NCBI GenBank assembly: GCA_024693775.1
Contig: JAILKL010000037.1
Location: forward strand, 1-47,870
Reading direction: 5' to 3'
Source: Pseudobutyrivibrio sp.
GTDB taxonomy: Bacteria > Bacillota > Clostridia > Lachnospirales > Lachnospiraceae
DNA: 47,870 bases
Of the stretch, positions 43,843 to 47,870 are shown in pieces; the stretch's first letter is position 1, and the number at the start of each line of letters is the position of its first letter. A program made the translations under genes and the position numbers. The notes below the pieces were generated by a model, which was not told the DNA's origin, did not search any database, and saw only the letters and a list, made by a program, of their open reading frames with translations.

Positions 43843-45429
43843 CTAAGCTAAATCTTCTTCGTCATCATCTTCATAAGATCGAAATGGATTTCCCTTTTCA
43901 GGATAACGTTTTGGTTTGATTGTTAATCCCATTTGTTCTCGTTCGTAATTCAATTCTTTAAGAAGTGAAATAGTAACAAGTAACAATAGTATTGCAAATG
44001 GAAATGCAGTGATAATCAAAATATTCTGTAATACATCTAGTCCACCAGCACGTAATAATACGGCAGCAATCGTAGAAACAAGTACACCCCAAATGACCTT
44101 TATTTTGTTGTTTGGATGAGCGTTACCACCCTCAGACTGCATAGCTAATACAAAGGTAGCAGAATCTGCAGATGTAATAAAGAATGAAAATACTAATATT
44201 ATCGCTATTAATGACATTACCCCAGATAGAGGATATTTATCAAATGCAGCGAATAAAAGCTGTGCAAATGGCTTTTCTGCTATAGATGGATCAATACCAA
44301 AGGCGTCCGTAGAAAGAACACCAAATACTGAGAACCATAGGAAAGAGAACACTGATGGTATCAGTAAAACACAGCTAACAAATTCTCGGATAGTACGACC
44401 CTTGGAAATACGGGCAATAAATACTCCTACAAATGGGGACCATGCAATCCACCAAGCCCAATAAAATATAGTCCAATTATTTATCCAAGCCTGCTGGCCT
44501 AAATCACCTGCACCTGTTCTAGTACTCATACGTAGTAAATCCTGTAGATACAATCCAAGAGTATCAGTGAAGGTATTCATCATTTTCACAGTTGAACCCA
44601 TGAAAAGTGCTACAACCATTAAAAGACCTGCTAGAATCATATTTAGATTAGATAATGTTTTTACACCCTTGTCCAAACCCGAAAGCGCAGATGCCATGAA
44701 TAAAACAGTTGCAACTATAATGATAATTAGCTGTACGTTAAAATTCTGTGGAATGTTTAGTAATTCAGCTAGACCACCATTAATTTGAATAGCACCAGAG
44801 CCTAAACTTGTAGCAACACCAATGACAGTGGCAAATATAGTTAAACTATCGAGAATCTTTCCAATCTTTCCCTCCACCGCATTACCAAGCAGTGGCTTTA
44901 ATGTAGAAGAAAGGAGAGTGGATTCCTTCTTTCTAAATAAGAAATAAGCTATTGCAAGGCCAATTATTGCATATATGGCCCAGGCATGTATTCCATAATG
45001 GAAGAATGAATATTTAAATGCATCCTGCAAAGCCTCCTGACTATAAAGCTCAGCTTCAGGGGCTTGTATAGCAAAGTGAGATAATGGCTCTGCTGCACCA
45101 TAGAATACAAGTCCTATACCCATACCTGCTGAAAATAACATGGCAAGCCATGATATAGTGCTATATTCAGGCCTAGAACCAGGATCGCCTAGTCTAATTT
45201 TTCCAATTGGGCTAAGCATTAAAAATATGCATACCCCTACTAATAACAATACCATTAATAAATAAAACCAGCCGAAGTCACGACTGAGAGACTCTCGTAT
45301 AATACCTGTAAAGGCTTCGATACGTGTAGAAAACACAAGAGAAGATATCACAATCAAACTTATTGCTATTAAAGCAATCCAAAATGATAATGTAACATCT
45401 GTTTTTATTAAGTTTTTAAGTTTCTTCAT
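43843..45429 (-). CDS. BCCT-family betaine/choline/carnitine transporter
   Basis: A 528-residue protein with about twelve membrane segments and the BCCT signature WWIAWSPFVGVFIARISKG. The glycine-rich GMGIG at 102-106 is the form found in sodium-coupled betaine carriers such as BetP and OpuD. The cytoplasmic C-terminus is short and acidic (DDDEEDLA). It should import glycine betaine or a related compatible solute. Monocistronic; the ribosome binding site AAGGAGG is visible on the minus strand. The exact substrate cannot be read from the sequence. Confidence 0.92.
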   Translation of the reverse strand: MKKLKNLIKTDVTLSFWIALIAISLIVISSLVFSTRIEAFTGIIRESLSRDFGWFYLLMVLLLVGVCIFLMLSPIGKIRLGDPGSRPEYSTISWLAMLFSAGMGIGLVFYGAAEPLSHFAIQAPEAELYSQEALQDAFKYSFFHYGIHAWAIYAIIGLAIAYFLFRKKESTLLSSTLKPLLGNAVEGKIGKILDSLTIFATVIGVATSLGSGAIQINGGLAELLNIPQNFNVQLIIIIVATVLFMASALSGLDKGVKTLSNLNMILAGLLMVVALFMGSTVKMMNTFTDTLGLYLQDLLRMSTRTGAGDLGQQAWINNWTIFYWAWWIAWSPFVGVFIARISKGRTIREFVSCVLLIPSVFSFLWFSVFGVLSTDAFGIDPSIAEKPFAQLLFAAFDKYPLSGVMSLIAIILVFSFFITSADSATFVLAMQSEGGNAHPNNKIKVIWGVLVSTIAAVLLRAGGLDVLQNILIITAFPFAILLLLVTISLLKELNYEREQMGLTIKPKRYPEKGNPFRSYEDDDEEDLA

Positions 45430-45597
45430 TTTATATCCTCCTTGTATGCTGTACTAAAGTTTAAACAAAAACTTGATAAATGTCAAATATTAGCAAAAGA
45501 TAATAGTTGAAATATGGCAAATATAGATTAAAATCAAGAATAGATATATGTTAATTATAGATGTGAATCAATAGTGTAATAAACGCAAATTTTGCTG

Positions 45598-45623
45598 TAT
45601 AACAACTATTGACTTTTGTTATA
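45598..45623. promoter_or_regulatory. Inverted repeat at the marR promoter (candidate autoregulatory operator)
   Basis: TATAACAA (45598-45605) and TTGTTATA (45616-45623) form a perfect 8-base inverted repeat with 10 bases between, covering the -35 box. Confidence 0.6.
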
Positions 45624-45637
45624 TGCGATTGTACTAT
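45609..45637 (+). promoter_or_regulatory. Sigma-A promoter of the marR gene
   Basis: TTGACT at 45609-45614, a 17-base spacer and TACTAT at 45632-45637. Confidence 0.7.
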
Positions 45638-45680
45638 TAAGAAAAATAATGCGGTTCCGCGGAGGTATATAAGGTATATT

Positions 45681-46112
45681 ATGGAGCACAGTGAGTTGGT
45701 TTCATTAATTCAAACATCCACACTTTTGGCTGGAGTAGTGGTTTCGTGTGTAGATCGTAAACGTTTCCCTTTTACAAAAACACAGATGAATATTTTTACA
45801 GTACTTGATATGGAGGGAGATTTATCGATGAAGCGTATAGCCCAGCTGCTTGGCACATCCCAGGAGCAGGCTACACGAACTGTTGCGCCACTTGCTAATG
45901 CAGGCTATGTGGAGCGCAGGACAGATCCTACAAATAGAACGCGAGTTCTTATTCATCTTACTGATTCGGGTAAGCAGATTATAGAAGAGAGCAGGCAGGT
46001 CCTTATAGAAAATCTTGCTACAAAACTTGATAAGTCTTTAAATATAGAAGAAAAGCAGTCCTTATGTGAGGCAGCTTGTGTCATGGCTAAGATATTAGAT
46101 AAGATTAATTAA
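45681..46112 (+). CDS. MarR-family transcription regulator
   Basis: A 143-residue winged-helix protein. The DNA-binding part is LSMKRIAQLLGTSQEQATRTVAPLANAGYVERR, and the wing carries the MarR hallmark DPTNRTRVLIHLTDSGKQ. I start at ATG 45681; an in-frame TTG at 45609 is the -35 box of its own promoter. An inverted repeat over that promoter suggests autorepression. Its other targets may include the neighbouring BCCT or dps gene, but nothing shows this. The ligand is unknown. Confidence 0.92.
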   Translation: MEHSELVSLIQTSTLLAGVVVSCVDRKRFPFTKTQMNIFTVLDMEGDLSMKRIAQLLGTSQEQATRTVAPLANAGYVERRTDPTNRTRVLIHLTDSGKQIIEESRQVLIENLATKLDKSLNIEEKQSLCEAACVMAKILDKIN

Positions 46113-46118
46113 ATCATT

Positions 46119-46165
46119 ACCGACCAGGTGGTTAGTATTACTAACTATCGTGGCCGGTTTTTTTA
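46119..46165 (+). terminator. Intrinsic terminator after marR
   Basis: ACCGACCA near 46119 pairs with TGGCCGGT (46151-46158) with one mismatch, with an inner GTTAGT/ACTAAC stem, followed by seven T's. Confidence 0.8.
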
Positions 46166-46175
46166 TTGGCACGAA

Positions 46176-46219
46176 AAATTTTATCAAGAAAACTTATAGC
46201 ATATTGATAAAATTTATCA
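46176..46219. promoter_or_regulatory. Palindromic operator elements upstream of dps
   Basis: TGATAAAATTTATCA (46205-46219) is a perfect 7-1-7 inverted repeat like Fur/PerR boxes. Part of it is repeated inverted at AAATTTTATCAA (46176-46187), which mirrors TTGATAAAATTT (46204-46215). Confidence 0.6.
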
Positions 46220-46228
46220 CAATTAAAT

Positions 46229-46257
46229 TTGACACAATTGAATTGTCATGCTATAAT
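46229..46257 (+). promoter_or_regulatory. Consensus sigma-A promoter of dps
   Basis: TTGACA at 46229-46234, exactly 17 bases, then TATAAT at 46252-46257. The spacer contains ACAATTGAATTGT, a 6-1-6 inverted repeat. A perfect consensus promoter with palindromes over it suggests a strong, repressed gene. Confidence 0.88.
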
Positions 46258-46300
46258 ACAATCAACTTAAAGAAGTAAGACAATTTAGGAGGTAAACATT

Positions 46301-46741
46301 ATGGATAAAAGAGTAGTAAAATCAATCAATAAGTATTTAGCAGATATAGCTGTTTCATATATAAAAATTCACAATCTTCACTGGAACGTAGTAGGACCAC
46401 AGTTCAAGGCAGTTCATGAGTATTTAGAATCAATTTACGATTCATATGCAGAGGTGCTAGATGATGTTGCTGAATTATTAAAAATTAATGGTGAAATACC
46501 AGCAGCTAGCTTAAAGGAATATTTAGCTCTTTCAGATATTGAGGAGCTTGAAAGTGTTAGCGTTGATGTAGAAAAGGCTATAAAGATCACATTAGCAGAT
46601 ACTAGGAAGCTTCGTGATGAGGCTCTTGATATTAGAAAGGCTGCTGATGAGTCAGATGACTTTGGCACAGTAAATTTATTAGAAGATCATATCGCTAATT
46701 ATAATAAGAACATTTGGTTCTTAGATTCTATGCTTAAATAG
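46301..46741 (+). CDS. dps: Dps-family ferritin-like DNA/iron protection protein
   Basis: A 146-residue four-helix protein with the Dps inter-subunit ferroxidase residues H27, H39, E43, D54 and E58 (HNLHWNVVGPQFKAVHEYLE and following). Dps oxidises iron(II) with peroxide and stores iron, protecting DNA in oxidative stress. It has no long basic N-terminal tail, so direct DNA binding is uncertain. The perfect promoter and PerR/Fur-like palindromes upstream fit peroxide or iron control. Confidence 0.94.
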   Translation: MDKRVVKSINKYLADIAVSYIKIHNLHWNVVGPQFKAVHEYLESIYDSYAEVLDDVAELLKINGEIPAASLKEYLALSDIEELESVSVDVEKAIKITLADTRKLRDEALDIRKAADESDDFGTVNLLEDHIANYNKNIWFLDSMLK

Positions 46742-46785
46742 AAATTTGAAAATTGAATAAAGATAAACTTAATAAAGATTATATT

Positions 46786-46811
46786 GAGACGGCTTAGGCC
46801 GTCTCTTTTTT
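46786..46811. terminator. Terminator after dps, facing the minus-strand gene
   Basis: GAGACGGC (46786-46793) pairs perfectly with GCCGTCTC (46798-46805) across a TTAG loop, followed by six T's. It may also end the convergent gene at 46814. Confidence 0.9.
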
Positions 46812-46813
46812 AC

Positions 46814-47104
46814 TTAATTTATACCTAAAAACCAACGCTTGTCTTTTTCTGGCTCATAATATAGACGTACCATTTTTTTAATGCCTAGTATCTCTACCTG
46901 GCATTCAAAAACCTCTGTTTGATTTGAAACAAAAACACCATCTTTTGTTTTGTAAGTACCTAACTTTGGAGCTTGTCGATATTTTTTTACATTAAATATT
47001 TGATTTTCGCCTTGATTATTAACGATTCGAAACCTAATAGGAATGATACTGGAATCGGTTTTGTGCTCGCAAATAACATCAGCTTCAATAAGTTGTTCAT
47101 CCAT
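46814..47104 (-). CDS. Small protein of unknown function, predicted SOS-inducible
   Basis: A 96-residue soluble protein, mixed charge, probably beta-rich, with two cysteines (C12 and one in FECQVEILG) and a closing KRWFLGIN. I do not recognise the family with confidence; small proteins of this size sit near Y-family polymerases in some Clostridia, but that comparison is from memory and weak. Its regulation is more telling: a minus-strand promoter (TTGACG, 18 bases, TATTAT) has a LexA-like box in the spacer and another just after the start, the same layout as the yneA promoter in this window. The ribosome binding site AAGGG is modest. It is convergent with dps. Confidence 0.78.
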   Translation of the reverse strand: MDEQLIEADVICEHKTDSSIIPIRFRIVNNQGENQIFNVKKYRQAPKLGTYKTKDGVFVSNQTEVFECQVEILGIKKMVRLYYEPEKDKRWFLGIN

Positions 47105-47165
47105 TTTTAAACCCTTATTTTAATAATAAAATGAATTGTAGAATAAGAAATAGAATTCAAATAAT

Positions 47166-47179
47166 CGAATATATGTTCT
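47166..47179. promoter_or_regulatory. SOS-like box in the leader of the 46814-47104 gene
   Basis: CGAATATATGTTCT; its core GAAT-ATAT-GTTC differs by one base from GAAC-N4-GTTC. It lies about 7-20 bases after the predicted start. Confidence 0.5.
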
Positions 47180-47192
47180 TAAATACAAAATT

Positions 47193-47222
47193 ATAATAAA
47201 CCCGAACATTCGTTTTCGTCAA
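47193..47222 (-). promoter_or_regulatory. Predicted LexA-controlled promoter of the 46814-47104 gene
   Basis: On the minus strand: TTGACG (complement of 47217-47222), an 18-base spacer and TATTAT (complement of 47193-47198). The spacer contains AAAACGAATGTTCG, a LexA-like box. Confidence 0.6.
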
Positions 47223-47300
47223 TCGAACACTTTATAAAATTTTTTACTATATACAGAATGTGAATGATTCTTAGTATGTTGACGAAAGTCCGAAAACGTA

Positions 47301-47334
47301 CTTTTATAAAGTAAGATTTAGGACTTTATAAAAG
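47301..47334. repeat. Inverted repeat before the MarR remnant
   Basis: CTTTTATAAAGT (47301-47312) and ACTTTATAAAAG (47323-47334) are perfect 12-base inverted arms with 10 bases between. A related ACTTTATAAAA occurs again at about 47229-47239. It may be the operator of the decayed regulator. Confidence 0.65.
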
Positions 47335-47346
47335 AGGTAAATGTTT

Positions 47347-47563
47347 ATGGAAGTAAAATTAAAAGAACTCAAGCCAATAGATGGAAGAACTATGGGGGTA
47401 CCTGACAGATGAAAGGAAAAAGCTTATGACTAACACCATAGAAAAATTGGTCTATATTGAAAATCAGATTTTTGACAGCTGGTCTGAAGAAGAACGACAA
47501 ATGATAATTTATCTTAATCGAGATTATAAAGAAAAATTAGAAGCTTTAATTAATGATTTATAG
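47347..47563 (+). pseudogene. MarR-family regulator remnant, N-terminally deleted and frameshifted
   Basis: From ATG 47347 the frame reads MEVKLKELKPIDGRTMG and then runs into a stop. Dropping one G from the GGGGG run at 47394-47398 joins it to YLTDERKKLMTNTIEKL and on to the stop at 47563. The joined peptide looks like the wing (PxDGRxxxYLT) and C-terminal dimer helix of a MarR protein. The N-terminal helix-turn-helix is missing. So the gene has lost its front part and carries a +1 shift. A ribosome binding site (AGAGGT) and an inverted repeat still stand upstream. Confidence 0.65.
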
Positions 47564-47870
47564 AATTTGAGTATAGATGTTTAATGAGTAGAGAAAGAAT
47601 AGATATGGGTGAAAATATGAAGACGCTTGATAAAATTCAATTATTACTTTGCTAGTTAAAGGTTTAAGTACCAGTAAAATTGATATCAAAATATTTCAAC
47701 ACAATTCAAACAATAATGCGATTTTGACTAAATAGATTTACTTTGATAAAAATGTCGAAAAAGGCTTTACAACTGAGATTCTGGATGATATTATAACTGA
47801 GCACTGAGGGGCACGGAGCTCCACAGAGCAGAAGAAAATTGATAACTGAACAGTGAAACAAACCTTGAAT
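47564..47870. other. Decayed, apparently non-coding stretch at the window end
   Basis: About 300 bases with no credible gene. Short stop-ridden frames occur, for example one from about 47740 reading FDKNVEKGFTTEILDDIITEH before a stop, which could be a scrap of a recombinase or other mobile gene, but I cannot identify it. Two loosely similar direct motifs, ATAACTGAGCACTGAG near 47791 and ATAACTGAACAGTGA near 47840, are visible. No promoter, terminator or RNA gene is recognisable. Confidence 0.5.

Noticed and set aside
45609-45680. Longer MarR start at TTG 45609
   Set aside because: The TTG is part of the -35 box of the gene's own promoter, upstream of the transcription start.
47740-47806. 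Fragment FDKNVEKGFTTEILDDIITEH as the end of a serine recombinase
   Set aside because: Only about 20 residues with loose resemblance; too short to claim a mobile element.
1-47870. CRISPR array, prophage, insertion sequence, tRNA or rRNA genes
   Set aside because: I looked for regular repeats, transposase or integrase motifs, cloverleaf patterns and rRNA-like stretches and saw none I could support.

Overview
The window is about 48 kb of AT-rich, gene-dense chromosome from a Gram-positive anaerobe. It most resembles Lachnospiraceae of the Butyrivibrio/Pseudobutyrivibrio type; this assignment is inferred from gene content and order, not from a database search. Supporting signs are the YloU-FakA-RecG block, the YicC-RemA-Gmk-RpoZ block, ribosomal protein L27 with a Prp-cleavable N-terminus, a short HisG with a separate HisZ, AsrABC sulfite reductase, and Firmicutes-type LexA boxes. 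Most of the window is ordinary core genome on the + strand. I see no IS element, prophage, CRISPR array, tRNA or rRNA.

Layout. 1-2727: SEDS protein (cut at the left edge) plus a class B penicillin-binding protein. 2759-7153: rpmB, yloU, fakA and recG. 7048-8799 (minus): rqcH. 8839-15185: yicC, remA, gmk, rpoZ, rimO, pgsA, pncC, rsmD, coaD and a coiled-coil protein. 15203-18606: a YgiQ-family radical SAM protein, a pseudouridine synthase and recU. 18588-23547: histidine operon hisZ-hisG-hisD-hisB-hisIE. 23554-27023: two linked radical SAM-type proteins and a short RNase E/G. 27107-29618: a dCache chemoreceptor and an unknown small protein. 29656-34124: rplU-prp-rpmA, then obgE, yhbY, nadD-yqeK fusion and rsfS. 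34213-34788: bioY.

The most coherent accessory unit is 34834-41703. hemC and a cobA-hemD fusion make siroheme precursors. A CRP/FNR-family regulator is coupled to them by a one-base overlap. asrABC encodes the siroheme sulfite reductase, and an FNT-family channel follows, probably for export of the hydrosulfide product. A GTGA-N6-TCAC palindrome sits exactly where a class II activator site would be for an asr promoter, and the regulator carries a CRP-like recognition helix. A second such palindrome abuts the bioY -10 box, which would suit repression.

The right end (41800-47870) is a stress and regulation zone. It holds lexA divergent from a YneA-like division inhibitor across a cluster of SOS boxes, a PlsC-like acyltransferase behind two palindromes, a BCCT transporter (minus), a MarR regulator with its own operator, and dps behind a consensus promoter with palindromic operators. 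It also holds a small minus-strand gene of unknown function whose promoter carries LexA-like boxes in the same geometry as yneA. The last 500 bases are decayed and include a frameshifted MarR remnant.

Standout observations are: (1) HisIE carries an extra N-terminal HisA/HisF-like barrel domain in which both catalytic aspartates are replaced; (2) the siroheme/Asr/channel unit and its predicted CRP/FNR circuit, with a promoter embedded in a terminator hairpin; (3) the predicted new SOS gene; (4) several compact overlaps in which terminators, stop codons, coding sequence and promoters share bases.
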